Shown here piece by piece: positions 51,311-58,841 of a stretch of DNA of 58,841 nt. This DNA comes from Absicoccus intestinalis (GTDB lineage: Bacteria; Bacillota_I; Bacilli_A; Erysipelotrichales; Erysipelotrichaceae). Location: the NCBI RefSeq assembly GCF_033971885.1, contig NZ_JALBUS010000013.1:1-58841 (forward strand). Direction: 5' to 3'. The position numbers and the translations under genes were made by a program. The notes under the pieces are model-generated. The model did no database searches. It had not been told where the DNA came from and saw nothing but the letters and a program-made list of their open reading frames with translations. Each line of letters starts with the position of its first letter. Positions within the stretch are counted from its first letter, which is position 1.

Positions 51311-52090
51311 CTATTCATAGTCATCCAAAATATCGCCCAATGGATCATTGGAAGATGTCGTTTGTTGGGAAGAAAGAAAATGGATGGTCAGAAAAGCGAG
51401 GGCAAAGCCAATCGCAAAAAGGGCTAAAAGCGTAAATTGTTGGATCAATGCAAAGACAAAACCCAAAATAAAGAAGGGCCATGCTTCTTTGGTTGCGATC
51501 ATATTGATGACCAAGGCATAGCCTACCGCCATCACCAAACTACAACCAATATCCAATCCCATGACTAACCATGTCGGCATACTTTGCATAAATACGTACA
51601 CGGCTTCATTGGGCAGAGTCCACAACAAGATGGCAGGAATCACTACACGCAATCCTTGAAGTCCCAAAGCCATGCGTTGGATCCGATCGATTGCCTGAAA
51701 ATCGGCTTGATTGGCCGCTTCATCCATACGATGGACCATACCCACCGCGATCGTACGAATCAACATGGTCAAAAATAAACCAGCAACAGCCAAGGGAATG
51801 GAACAAGCAATCGCAATGGCCACGCCATCCACGCCAAGACCACTTTTTACCAATAAGATCGAACTGGTAATCGATGCCAAGGCGGCATCTGGCGCTACGC
51901 TGGCCCCAATATTGGCCCATCCCAAAGCCATCATTTGTAAGGTCCCACCTAAGACCAAACAGGCTGGTAATTGATTCGTAGCCAACCCAATGAGCGTACA
52001 AGCAATCAAAGGTTGATGAAATTGAAATTCATCCAATATTCCTTCTACACCCGCTAAAAACGCAATCAAAATGATCCATATCCATGTCAT
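51311..52090 (-). CDS. manY: PTS mannose-family EIIC
   Basis: 259 residues, very hydrophobic. FLAGVEGILDEFQFHQPLIA near residue 10, LGGTLQMMALGWANIGASVA with the conserved GGxxQ, APDAALASITSSI and ALGLQGLRVVIPA. Forms the sugar channel with EIID. It follows the EIIAB gene with a 1-bp gap. The C-terminal tail is polar and acidic (DPLGDILDDYE). Confidence 0.93.
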   Translation of the reverse strand: MTWIWIILIAFLAGVEGILDEFQFHQPLIACTLIGLATNQLPACLVLGGTLQMMALGWANIGASVAPDAALASITSSILLVKSGLGVDGVAIAIACSIPLAVAGLFLTMLIRTIAVGMVHRMDEAANQADFQAIDRIQRMALGLQGLRVVIPAILLWTLPNEAVYVFMQSMPTWLVMGLDIGCSLVMAVGYALVINMIATKEAWPFFILGFVFALIQQFTLLALFAIGFALAFLTIHFLSSQQTTSSNDPLGDILDDYE

Positions 52091-52091
52091 C

Positions 52092-53069
52092 TTATGCCAA
52101 CTCCTTTCGTGCTTGGGCGATCAATGCATCCATATTTCCGGGTGGATCCGATGGAACTTTGCGCACATCAAATTGCACACCCAAAGCTTTTAATTTTTCA
52201 AAGGTATCCACATCTTCTCTATCTAAAGAAATCGCTTGATTCACCGCACATTTTCCTTCTTTATGAGCCATCGAACCAATATTTAAGGTTTGGATATCCA
52301 CGCCCTTGGAAATCACCGCCAAAGCATCTTGCGGGTTTTCAAATAAGACCAAGGCTTGCGTCAAACCAAAACGAGGATCTTTGGATGCTTCCACCAATTT
52401 ATATAAAGGCACCACATTGGCAGGGACACCAGGAGGGGCTGCCTCAATGATCATTTGTTTGCGCAAGGCATCATGCGCTACTATATCACTGGCTACGATG
52501 ATCCGATTGGGATGGGTCATCTTGGTCCACCCCGTTGCGACTTGACCATGCAACAAACGAGAATCGATCCGCGCCAAGACAAAATGAATGTGGCCGTCTC
52601 CCAATACGGTTCCTTTTGGGATGGGTCCCGATGGTTTCTTTTCGGTTTTTGTTTCTTCGTGTACTTGGGGTTCTAAAGATGCCGGTACTATACGGACGCC
52701 TTCTTTGGCCGTTTGGATGATATGCGAAGCCACTTCATGGGCACTTTCCATGGATAAACGAGATGCCAATGCTTCAATGACCATGGGTAAATTCATCCCG
52801 ACGACAATGGCCCAATTCGTTTCATGACCATGAATCAAACCATTGGCTTGATTAAAGGGGGTTCCCCCATATAAGTCACATAAAATCAGGACTTGTTCGG
52901 TTTGAAAGGAAGCAATAGCTTCTTCCATTTGTTTGCGTATATCATCCGGTCCTTGCGAGGGTTGTAGCGTGATAGCTGCCACTTTTTCTTGTTGGCCAAA
53001 GATCATTTCCGCCGACATCTTGATGCCGGTGGCAAAATCACCATGACTTGCGAGTACAATTCCTATCAT
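52092..53069 (-). CDS. manX: PTS mannose-family EIIAB fusion
   Basis: 325 residues. EIIA domain: MIGIVLASHGDFATGIKMSA with phospho-H9, and LCDLYGGTPFNQA. A linker rich in Lys, Glu and Pro (about residues 133-153) leads to EIIB: FVLARIDSRLLHGQVATGWT with phospho-H174, then ANVVPLYKLVEAS. Passes phosphate from HPr to the sugar at EIICD. ATG at 53069 starts the conserved domain; the frame extends to 53102 without ribosome site, and the site at 53069 is weak too. Confidence 0.93.
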   Translation of the reverse strand: MIGIVLASHGDFATGIKMSAEMIFGQQEKVAAITLQPSQGPDDIRKQMEEAIASFQTEQVLILCDLYGGTPFNQANGLIHGHETNWAIVVGMNLPMVIEALASRLSMESAHEVASHIIQTAKEGVRIVPASLEPQVHEETKTEKKPSGPIPKGTVLGDGHIHFVLARIDSRLLHGQVATGWTKMTHPNRIIVASDIVAHDALRKQMIIEAAPPGVPANVVPLYKLVEASKDPRFGLTQALVLFENPQDALAVISKGVDIQTLNIGSMAHKEGKCAVNQAISLDREDVDTFEKLKALGVQFDVRKVPSDPPGNMDALIAQARKELA

Positions 53070-53171
53070 ATGATTTGTCTTTCTAGGCCATGAATTGGCC
53101 AATGGATCTGAATTATTTTATAAATGTTTACTATCCATTTCATCTTTTCAATCTTATCATATTCTCGAAAA

Positions 53172-53200
53172 GAAAAAAGAACCATTTCGGTTCTTTCTAC
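53172..53200 (-). terminator. Terminator of the symporter gene
   Basis: AAAGAACC (53176-53183) and GGTTCTTT (53189-53196), 5-nt loop; on the minus strand followed by TTTC and further T. Confidence 0.8.
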
Positions 53201-54483
53201 TCTTTATTAAAGACATCCACATCTAATGCATTGTTTTGTTTCGCAACAATGGTCGTACATACGGCATCACCGGTAATATTGACTGCCGTTCGTAACATAT
53301 CCAAGATACGGTCAATACCCATGATCAAACCAATTCCCGATACAGGCAAGCCAACCGAATCAAAGACCATCGCTAAGGTGATCAAACCAACACTTGGTAC
53401 ACCAGCCGTTCCGACCGAAGCCAAAGTGGCGGTCACAATGACGGTCGCATAATCGGCGGGGGTCAAATGAATACCAAAGGCTTGGGCTACAAAGACCACG
53501 GCTACCCCTTGCATGATGGATGTTCCATCCATATTGATCGTAGCGCCTAGCGGAATCGTAAAACTCGAGATCTTACGAGAAACGCCCATCTTTTCTTCCA
53601 ATGTATCAATATTCAATGGAATCGTAGCATTGGACGTGGCGGTACTAAAGGCAAAAGCCTGGACCGGAAAAAATTTCTTTGCGAATTTGAATGGATTCAA
53701 TCCGGTAAATACTTTCAGTAAGATCATGTATACCACAAAACATTGAACACCCAATCCACAAATAACGGTAATCATGTATTTGAACATGGGAACCATGGCA
53801 CTAAATCCAAGTTCACTGAAGGTTCGGCCAATCAAACAGAAAACACCAATGGGAGCAATCTTCATGATCATCATGGTCATTTCCATCATGATGTCGTTGC
53901 ATTGGGTACAAAAGTTGGTGACCAACTGTGCTTTTTCTTTTAATTTTGCCAAGATCACACCCACCAATAGCGCAAAAACGATGATCTGCAACATTTCCCC
54001 ATTGGCCAATGCCGCAATGGGATTGGTTGGAATGATATTTAAGATCGTATCCGTCAAAGACATATCCGTCTGTGTGGATGAGCTGGATACCGTTGTCTTG
54101 ACATTTTCGATGGCACTCATATCCAAACCAATGCCCGGGTTGATCAATTTCGCTATACCCAATGCAACAGCTACAGCAATCATGGTCGTGGCCAAATAGA
54201 AACCAATCGTACGAACACCGACACTTCCTAAGGTCTTGGTGTCGCCAATCGCAGCCGCTCCACAAATGATCGAAAAGAAGACAAGCGGTACGACCAACAT
54301 CTTCATCAAGGAAATGAAGCCTTGGCCAATCACATAAAATACCCCTTCGACAATGACATTCTTGATGACATCGATATCCATGAACCAGGTATTGATGATG
54401 GCACCAATCGCAGCACCCATGATCAAAGATATAAAGATCATTGTCGTCAGTCCCATTTTTTTCTTGCCTTTATTCTTTGCCAT
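53197..54483 (-). CDS. Dicarboxylate/amino acid:cation symporter (DAACS)
   Basis: 428 residues with the glutamate-transporter fold. AFAFSTATSNATIPLNIDTL corresponds to the substrate hairpin HP1; PLGATINMDGTSIMQGVAVV holds the NMDGT sodium/substrate motif; LASVGTAGVPSVGLITLAMV is HP2. Imports dicarboxylates, aspartate/glutamate or serine/threonine-type substrates with Na+ or H+. ATG at 54483 is 7 nt from GAAGGAG; ATG at 54489 is too close. It overlaps the end of the RmlD-like gene by 14 bp. Confidence 0.92.
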   Translation of the reverse strand: MAKNKGKKKMGLTTMIFISLIMGAAIGAIINTWFMDIDVIKNVIVEGVFYVIGQGFISLMKMLVVPLVFFSIICGAAAIGDTKTLGSVGVRTIGFYLATTMIAVAVALGIAKLINPGIGLDMSAIENVKTTVSSSSTQTDMSLTDTILNIIPTNPIAALANGEMLQIIVFALLVGVILAKLKEKAQLVTNFCTQCNDIMMEMTMMIMKIAPIGVFCLIGRTFSELGFSAMVPMFKYMITVICGLGVQCFVVYMILLKVFTGLNPFKFAKKFFPVQAFAFSTATSNATIPLNIDTLEEKMGVSRKISSFTIPLGATINMDGTSIMQGVAVVFVAQAFGIHLTPADYATVIVTATLASVGTAGVPSVGLITLAMVFDSVGLPVSGIGLIMGIDRILDMLRTAVNITGDAVCTTIVAKQNNALDVDVFNKE

Positions 54484-55324
54484 AACCATTCTCCTTCAGG
54501 TATCGATGTAACTCTGTTTTCCATTCGGGCATTTGATAAATATGGGTGATCCGCATCATCATATTATCTAAAAGCGTAAAGCGCGGTTTTCTGGGCTCTT
54601 TGGCTTGGGTATGCACGGCAATGTCGGCATAGCCACAAGTTCGTAAAATTTCACGTGCCCAATCCGCACGGGAACAGCCCCCTTCACAGCTGGCATGGAA
54701 AATGCCATATTCATCGGATTGAACGAGTTTTTCGACAAATCCAGCCAAAGCATTGGCCGAAGTTGGAGTTGAAAATTCTTCCAAGGGAAGAACGATTTCT
54801 TCATTGGCTTGGGCATGTTCAATGACTTTATCGACAAAATCTTTGGTCGCCAAGCCATAGTTCCAAGAACTACGAACAATGACATGTTTATCAATCAAAG
54901 ATTCCACTAATTTTTCACCCGCAAATTTACTTTTTCCATAAATCGTCGTTGGAGTAGGTACATCAAATTCATTTAAGGCATGCGATCCTTGTCCACCAAA
55001 CACATCGTCGGTGGAGATCTGGATCAATTTGGCATCCAAGCGACGCGCCGCAATGGCCAGATTTCGTGCCCCCAATGCATTGACTGTATAGGCCTGGTCG
55101 GGATTGGCTTCGCATGTGGCATCGTCGGTCAAGCCCGCACAGTTAATGATCACTTCGGGTCGGGCCACATTTATAAAACGTAAAATTTCATCTAAATTTT
55201 CTACTGGTACATCCGTATCACTTGTGACCAAACGGAAATCCGTATTGTTTGCGTATTCCTTACACAAAGCTTGGCCCAATCGTCCTTCAGCTCCAGTGAT
55301 CCATATACTTGTTTGATTGATCAT
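54470..55324 (-). CDS. RmlD-like SDR-family sugar nucleotide reductase
   Basis: 284 residues. Nucleotide-binding WITGAEGRLGQALCKEYANN, EVIINCAGLTDDATCEANPD, LIQISTDDVFGGQGS, catalytic TTIYGKSKFAGEKLV (YxxxK) and VIVRSSWNYG. It looks like dTDP-4-dehydrorhamnose reductase, but STDDVF replaces the usual STDYVF. No other rhamnose genes are near; instead it is coupled to a symporter gene. The true substrate is uncertain. Confidence 0.82.
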   Translation of the reverse strand: MINQTSIWITGAEGRLGQALCKEYANNTDFRLVTSDTDVPVENLDEILRFINVARPEVIINCAGLTDDATCEANPDQAYTVNALGARNLAIAARRLDAKLIQISTDDVFGGQGSHALNEFDVPTPTTIYGKSKFAGEKLVESLIDKHVIVRSSWNYGLATKDFVDKVIEHAQANEEIVLPLEEFSTPTSANALAGFVEKLVQSDEYGIFHASCEGGCSRADWAREILRTCGYADIAVHTQAKEPRKPRFTLLDNMMMRITHIYQMPEWKTELHRYLKENGYGKE

Positions 55325-55371
55325 GATTCTCTCCTCTTCATTGGTAGTATTTTACCATAAATAAAAATGTA

Positions 55372-56739
55372 CTACATATGAATAATACCTAGCACATCCA
55401 AAACGGAACTTGCCAATATGATCAACAAGAAGGGAATCGCTAAATATTTTAAGATAAAGATAAAGATCTTTTTTCGTTTAAATTGGGAAGAACGTTCGAT
55501 TTCCTTGGACAAGCGAGGAATCGTGACCACACGCAAGACCAACAAACACGTACAGATAGCCGCAATCGGCATCATGATCGAATTGGTCAAAAAATCAAAG
55601 AAATCCAAAAAGTCCATGCCTAGAATTTGTATAGAAGCCAGTGGCCCAAATCCCAAAGAAGAGAGGGTTCCCAACCCAAGCATGATGGCACCAATCAACA
55701 GGGTACTTTTCTGGCGATTCCATCCCAATTCATCCTCAAATGTCGATACGGCACTTTCAGCCAAGGCAATGGATGAAGTCAGTGCAGCTAATAACACCAA
55801 TAAGAAAAACAAGATGCCGGCAAAGGTCCCCATTCCCGTGGAGGCAAATACCTTTGGCAAAGTAATGAACATCAAAGAAGGGCCTTTCCCAAGGCTGGCG
55901 GCATCACCTCCACTAAACGCAAAGACCGCCGGAATGATCATCAAACCCGCCAAGATGGCAATCAACGTATCAAAGATCTCCACTTGGGATGTACTTTTTT
56001 CAATATCTACATCTTTTTTCATATACGACCCAAATGTGATCAAGATTCCCATCGCAATGGACAAAGAATAAAACATCTGTCCCAAAGCGGTCACGACGGT
56101 CATCCATGAGAATGCTTTGAAATTGGGAATCAAAAAGTATTTGACCCCTGCCATCGCTCCGGGGCGGCTCACAGAATAGCCGGCAATGATAAATGCCAAC
56201 ACGATCAAGATGGGCATCATGATCTTGGATACCTTTTCAATACCATTTTGTACACCCATGATGATGATCAACAAGGTCAGAAAAGTAAACAATAAAAAGA
56301 AGAGTTCCACCGATGTCCCATTTTGGATAAAATTCGAAAAATAGGTATCGGATGCCAATTGTTGGACATGCCCTTGCATATACGCAAATAAATATTTACA
56401 CACCCAACCCCCAATAACACTATAATACGGTACGATCAGCATCGGAATGATGGCATTGATCCATCCACCAAAACGCAAGGAAAAACGATGTCCAAAGAAA
56501 GAAAAAGCACCAACGGGACTCTTCTTTGTCATGCGTCCTAGAGTTGTTTCTGACATGATCATGGTATAGCCAAAAGTAGCAACTAAGATCAAATACACCA
56601 ACAAAAAAATACCACCGCCATATTTTGCGGCTAAATAAGGAAATCGCCAAATATTTCCAAGACCAACAGCCGAGCCGGCGGCGGCCATCACAAAACCCAG
56701 TCGATTGGAAAAATTAGCTCGATTTTTATCTTCATTCAT
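55372..56739 (-). CDS. Neurotransmitter:sodium symporter family transporter
   Basis: 455 residues, about eleven membrane segments like other bacterial NSS proteins. SNRLGFVMAAAGSAVGLGNI and WRFPYLAAKYGGGIFLLVYL at the N-terminus form the sodium and substrate sites; AVFAFSGGDAASLGKGPSLM and LLAALTSSIALAESAVSTFE lie in segments 7-8. Imports an amino acid or amine with Na+. ATG at 56739 was chosen for MNEDKNR; frame extension to 56781 crosses the AAGGAG site. Confidence 0.92.
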   Translation of the reverse strand: MNEDKNRANFSNRLGFVMAAAGSAVGLGNIWRFPYLAAKYGGGIFLLVYLILVATFGYTMIMSETTLGRMTKKSPVGAFSFFGHRFSLRFGGWINAIIPMLIVPYYSVIGGWVCKYLFAYMQGHVQQLASDTYFSNFIQNGTSVELFFLLFTFLTLLIIIMGVQNGIEKVSKIMMPILIVLAFIIAGYSVSRPGAMAGVKYFLIPNFKAFSWMTVVTALGQMFYSLSIAMGILITFGSYMKKDVDIEKSTSQVEIFDTLIAILAGLMIIPAVFAFSGGDAASLGKGPSLMFITLPKVFASTGMGTFAGILFFLLVLLAALTSSIALAESAVSTFEDELGWNRQKSTLLIGAIMLGLGTLSSLGFGPLASIQILGMDFLDFFDFLTNSIMMPIAAICTCLLVLRVVTIPRLSKEIERSSQFKRKKIFIFILKYLAIPFLLIILASSVLDVLGIIHM

Positions 56740-56771
56740 ACATTCATCTTCTCCTTCATGCAGCATGAAAG

Positions 56772-56780
56772 AGTATATCA
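56772..56780 (-). promoter_or_regulatory. Extended -10 promoter of the NSS gene
   Basis: Minus-strand TGATATACT (TGnTATACT), about 30 nt before the ATG, with the ribosome site in between. No -35 seen. Confidence 0.45.
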
Positions 56781-56800
56781 CAAAATTGTGCTTTCGTTAT

Positions 56801-56836
56801 AAAAGAAGCAGAAGGCCCTTTATTGACCTTCTGCTT
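56801..56836 (-). terminator. Terminator of the LOG-family gene
   Basis: AAGCAGAAGG (minus strand, 56827-56836) pairs with CCTTCTGCTT (56806-56815), followed by CTTTTAT. The stop codon lies in the 11-nt loop. Confidence 0.8.
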
Positions 56837-57368
56837 TTTGATCAAGGATATGTGCCAATGCATCCATGGTGGAAACAAAGAAAACCGAATCATAAATAGA
56901 AGCATCTACATATCCATATTCGATCATCTTGTCAATCTGCGCTTTTAATGGATCATAGTAATGATCTAGATCAAAAAGAATACAAGGGCCCACTAATTGA
57001 TCCAATCGAATCTTTGAGATAATTTCAGATACTTCTTCTAAAGTACCGGGCCCTCCTGGCATGGCGATAAACGCATCGGCCAATTCGATCATCATCGTTT
57101 TTCGTTGGGCCATGGTATCAACGATATGCAGCTCATCCAAATTGGCATGTGCTTGTTCTTTTCTTTCTAAAAATTGAGGAATTACCCCAATCACATGGCC
57201 ACCATTGGCTAATACACTATCGGCAACCACGCCCATCAAACCATTTTGTGCACCACCATACACCAAAGTATGATGATGTTTGGCCAACCATTCTCCCACT
57301 TTCTGCGCCATGGCTTGAATGGTTGGATCATTTCCCATACTGGATCCTAAATAGACGGCAACATTCAT
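56820..57368 (-). CDS. TIGR00730/LOG-family Rossmann-fold protein
   Basis: 182 residues: VAVYLGSSMGNDPTIQAMAQ, TLVYGGAQNGLMGVVADSVL, MAQRKTMMIELADAFIAMPG and GGPGTLEEVSEI. The last two carry the R..K and PGGxGTxxE motifs of the lysine-decarboxylase-like LOG proteins, which cleave nucleoside 5'-monophosphates to base and ribose 5-phosphate. AAGGAG precedes the ATG at 57368; the frame to 57410 runs back into the Nudix gene. Follows the Nudix gene by 22 bp, which also suggests nucleotide housekeeping. Confidence 0.9.
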   Translation of the reverse strand: MNVAVYLGSSMGNDPTIQAMAQKVGEWLAKHHHTLVYGGAQNGLMGVVADSVLANGGHVIGVIPQFLERKEQAHANLDELHIVDTMAQRKTMMIELADAFIAMPGGPGTLEEVSEIISKIRLDQLVGPCILFDLDHYYDPLKAQIDKMIEYGYVDASIYDSVFFVSTMDALAHILDQKAEGQ

Positions 57369-57390
57369 ACACTCAACTCCTTTCAGCATA

Positions 57391-57891
57391 TCAAAAGTGA
57401 TAGGTACCATCTAGATATCCCAACAAAAAGGATTCCGCCAACGAATGCGGACGAATATTCTTTCGCGCTTTTTCTCGCGAAAACCAATGATACGCATCAA
57501 TTTCCCAATTGGGTTGGACATGACCATCAACGATTGCGGTAAAGTTCAGCATCAACGTATTGGATTTTGCGAAATAATGCGAATGATTGAAACGAACTTG
57601 ATGCACATCTAAATTCATTTCCTCTTTGACTTCCCGCACAACCGCATGTTCCGCATCCTCTCCTTTATTGACATATCCAGCCACTAAGATGTAGGTATCT
57701 TTCCCATATTGTTTGATCAATAAGATTTGATCTTCCTCTGCATTGGTCACGATCATGGATACAGCCACATTAAATACAGGAAAGCGATACGTTTCACAAT
57801 GGGGACAATATGGAACCATCCCCTCATCTTTGAGTGGGCGCATTTCTAATCTTGTCCCACATTCCATACAATATTTCATTTCTTCATTCAT
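57391..57891 (-). CDS. Nudix hydrolase with N-terminal zinc ribbon
   Basis: 166 residues. Zinc ribbon CMECGTR...YCPHCETYRFP (four Cys, about residues 8-35), then a Nudix box GYVNKGEDAEHAVVREVKEE with the REVxEE core. The layout resembles the NudC-type NADH pyrophosphatase C-terminal half, but the N-terminal domain of NudC is missing. It may hydrolyse NAD(H), ADP-ribose or a damaged nucleotide. Coupled with the LOG-family gene downstream. Confidence 0.88.
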   Translation of the reverse strand: MNEEMKYCMECGTRLEMRPLKDEGMVPYCPHCETYRFPVFNVAVSMIVTNAEEDQILLIKQYGKDTYILVAGYVNKGEDAEHAVVREVKEEMNLDVHQVRFNHSHYFAKSNTLMLNFTAIVDGHVQPNWEIDAYHWFSREKARKNIRPHSLAESFLLGYLDGTYHF

Positions 57892-57908
57892 ACGCTTCTA
57901 TATTACCA

Positions 57909-57933
57909 CAAAAAAAGGAGGTCGAAGACCTCC
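57909..57933 (-). terminator. Terminator of the glucitol PTS gene
   Basis: GGAGGTC (57917-57923) and GACCTCC (57927-57933) with a 3-nt loop; seven T follow on the minus strand. Confidence 0.88.
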
Positions 57934-57942
57934 AAACATCTC

Positions 57943-58841
57943 TTATAGACCTGGATACATACCAATACTGAAGATAAACGCAATGATGACAGCAACAGGA
58001 CCTGTGATCAAACGCGAATACAACACAGCTGGCACACCATATTCAATGGTTTCTGGTTCCGCTTCGCCCAAAGACAATCCAACGGGTACGAAGTCACAAC
58101 CAACTTGTGCATCGATAGCAAACAAAGCTGGCAATGCATATTGCAGAGGAATAGCTCGTTGTGCAAATTGTTGTCCTAACAATACACCAACGGTCTGTGC
58201 AATGACAGCACCTGGTCCTAGGATAGGTGATAAGAATGGTACACCACAAACAATCGAGATGACCAACAATCCTGGCAATGTCGAACACATTGGACTGATG
58301 GTATGCGCAATGACATTTCCTAAACCACTGGCCGAAATGATACCCAACAATGTCGATGTAAAGGCCATGAATGGCAATACATTTCGAATGATCATATCGA
58401 TCGAATCACGACCAGCTGCGAAGAACTTGTTGACGACATGTCCTACACCAATACCAATTCGCGTAATGATGCCTGGTTTCTTTTCGTCTTGAGCAGCGGC
58501 AATTTCAGCTTTGGCTTGGTCTTTGGTCTTTGGCCCATCGGCCGCTGCCAATTCTTCTTCCGCTGTCTTAGCTGTTGAAACATTCGTTTCATCTGTATAT
58601 GCTAAGTTGCTCTCTTTTACATCCGATACATAGATATCGGGTGTGATATACATAGCTAATGGGCCTACGGCTCCAACCGGTTCGACATTGACGGTCATGA
58701 TGCGTTTCTTTGGATAGACACCGCAACGTGCCGTACCACCACAGTTGACAACAGCGACTGCCACTTCATCATCGGGAACGGTTGTCTTAAAGCCATCCAC
58801 CAATTCACAGCCTGTCATTTCGGCAATCTTTTTCGCTACAG
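57943..58841 (-). CDS. srlE: PTS glucitol/sorbitol EIIB-C2 (SrlE/GutE), 5' end outside window
   Basis: About 299 codons are visible; the frame is open to the right edge, so the N-terminus is missing. The visible part starts in the EIIB domain (AEMTGCELVDGF, VVNCGGTARCGVYPKKR), then an Ala/Lys/Glu-rich linker, and an EIIC2 membrane region (AFTSTLLGIISASGLGNVIA, CGVPFLSPILGPGAVIAQTV, QVGCDFVPVGLSLGEAEPET). Takes up and phosphorylates glucitol or a related polyol together with SrlA and SrlB, whose genes should lie to the right or outside. ATG at 58818 is only an internal methionine. Confidence 0.9.
   Translation of the reverse strand, partial: VAKKIAEMTGCELVDGFKTTVPDDEVAVAVVNCGGTARCGVYPKKRIMTVNVEPVGAVGPLAMYITPDIYVSDVKESNLAYTDETNVSTAKTAEEELAAADGPKTKDQAKAEIAAAQDEKKPGIITRIGIGVGHVVNKFFAAGRDSIDMIIRNVLPFMAFTSTLLGIISASGLGNVIAHTISPMCSTLPGLLVISIVCGVPFLSPILGPGAVIAQTVGVLLGQQFAQRAIPLQYALPALFAIDAQVGCDFVPVGLSLGEAEPETIEYGVPAVLYSRLITGPVAVIIAFIFSIGMYPGL

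Noticed and set aside
53813..54265. Open frame of 150 codons on the minus strand
   Set aside because: Out-of-frame shadow of the DAACS symporter, rich in Cys, His and Trp.
55418..56071. 217-codon plus-strand frame
   Set aside because: Antisense of the NSS symporter, no ribosome site, lysine/proline-rich antisense composition.
1..58841. CRISPR arrays, tRNA, rRNA, prophage, restriction-modification or toxin-antitoxin operons
   Set aside because: None was found on either strand; no regular direct-repeat array, no cloverleaf-like sequences, no phage or methyltransferase motifs.

Overview
The window reads as chromosome from a low-GC Gram-positive bacterium (Bacillota). The signs are strong Shine-Dalgarno sequences of the AGGAGG type, many intrinsic terminators, mannose- and glucitol-family PTS genes, CcpA/LacI-type operator boxes, an MsmX-type sugar ATPase, an SdpR/SdpI pair and a Sec signal peptide. 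The gene content would suit Erysipelotrichia or a close relative, but there is no rRNA or marker gene here, so that placement is only an inference.

Layout. (1) Positions 1-410: the tail of a truncated reading frame (possibly an insertion-sequence end) followed by three hairpins. (2) 412-11252, minus strand: a Wzx/Wzy-type surface polysaccharide locus, read from 11252 leftwards. It has an initiating sugar-phosphate transferase, four GT2 glycosyltransferases, an FdtA/FdtB/FdtC-like set for a dTDP-3-acetamido-3,6-dideoxyhexose, a polymerase and a flippase. It is clearly AT-richer than the rest of the window. (3) 11431-17250: azlCD branched-chain amino acid exporter, MATE pump, Na/Pi cotransporter with PhoU domain, flavin reductase-like protein and a DUF349 repeat protein. 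(4) 17635-21415: a compact sugar-phosphate isomerase operon (fused class I mannose-6-phosphate isomerase, GntR/UTRA regulator, two cupin-type glucose-6-phosphate isomerase-like proteins). (5) 21508-30037: DMT exporter, PepX peptidase with two MFS transporters, an orphan AAA/DUF4143 ATPase, a small unknown protein and a membrane-anchored EEP-family phosphatase/nuclease. (6) 30203-40385: maltodextrin regulon (malP, a LacI regulator, and the operon malE-malF-malG-malR-malQ-msmX) with several operator boxes. (7) 40507-46701: seven tightly packed minus-strand genes (aminotransferase, lone PTS EIIA, alpha/beta hydrolase-fold protein without the catalytic Ser, GNAT, DUF1848, ParB-like/BMP fusion, metallophosphoesterase). 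(8) 46836-50235: orphan SdpRI, glycerol kinase, monoacylglycerol-lipase-like hydrolase. (9) 50244-58841: mannose-family PTS (IIAB, IIC, IID, DUF956), dicarboxylate/amino acid symporter with an RmlD-like reductase, NSS symporter, LOG-family protein, Nudix hydrolase and a partial glucitol PTS SrlE.

How it fits together. Most of the window is carbohydrate uptake and sugar-phosphate handling: maltodextrin is imported by MalEFG-MsmX and split by MalP/MalQ to glucose-1-phosphate and glucose; the PTS systems deliver sugar phosphates; the isomerase operon would interconvert hexose 6-phosphates. The most unusual signals are several genes whose -10 boxes sit only 6-10 nt before the start codon with no Shine-Dalgarno (apparent leaderless transcripts), the isomerase operon, the DUF1848/ParB-BMP/phosphoesterase group, and a 28-bp perfect operator next to the sdpR -35 box. 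I found no CRISPR array, tRNA, rRNA, prophage or restriction system.
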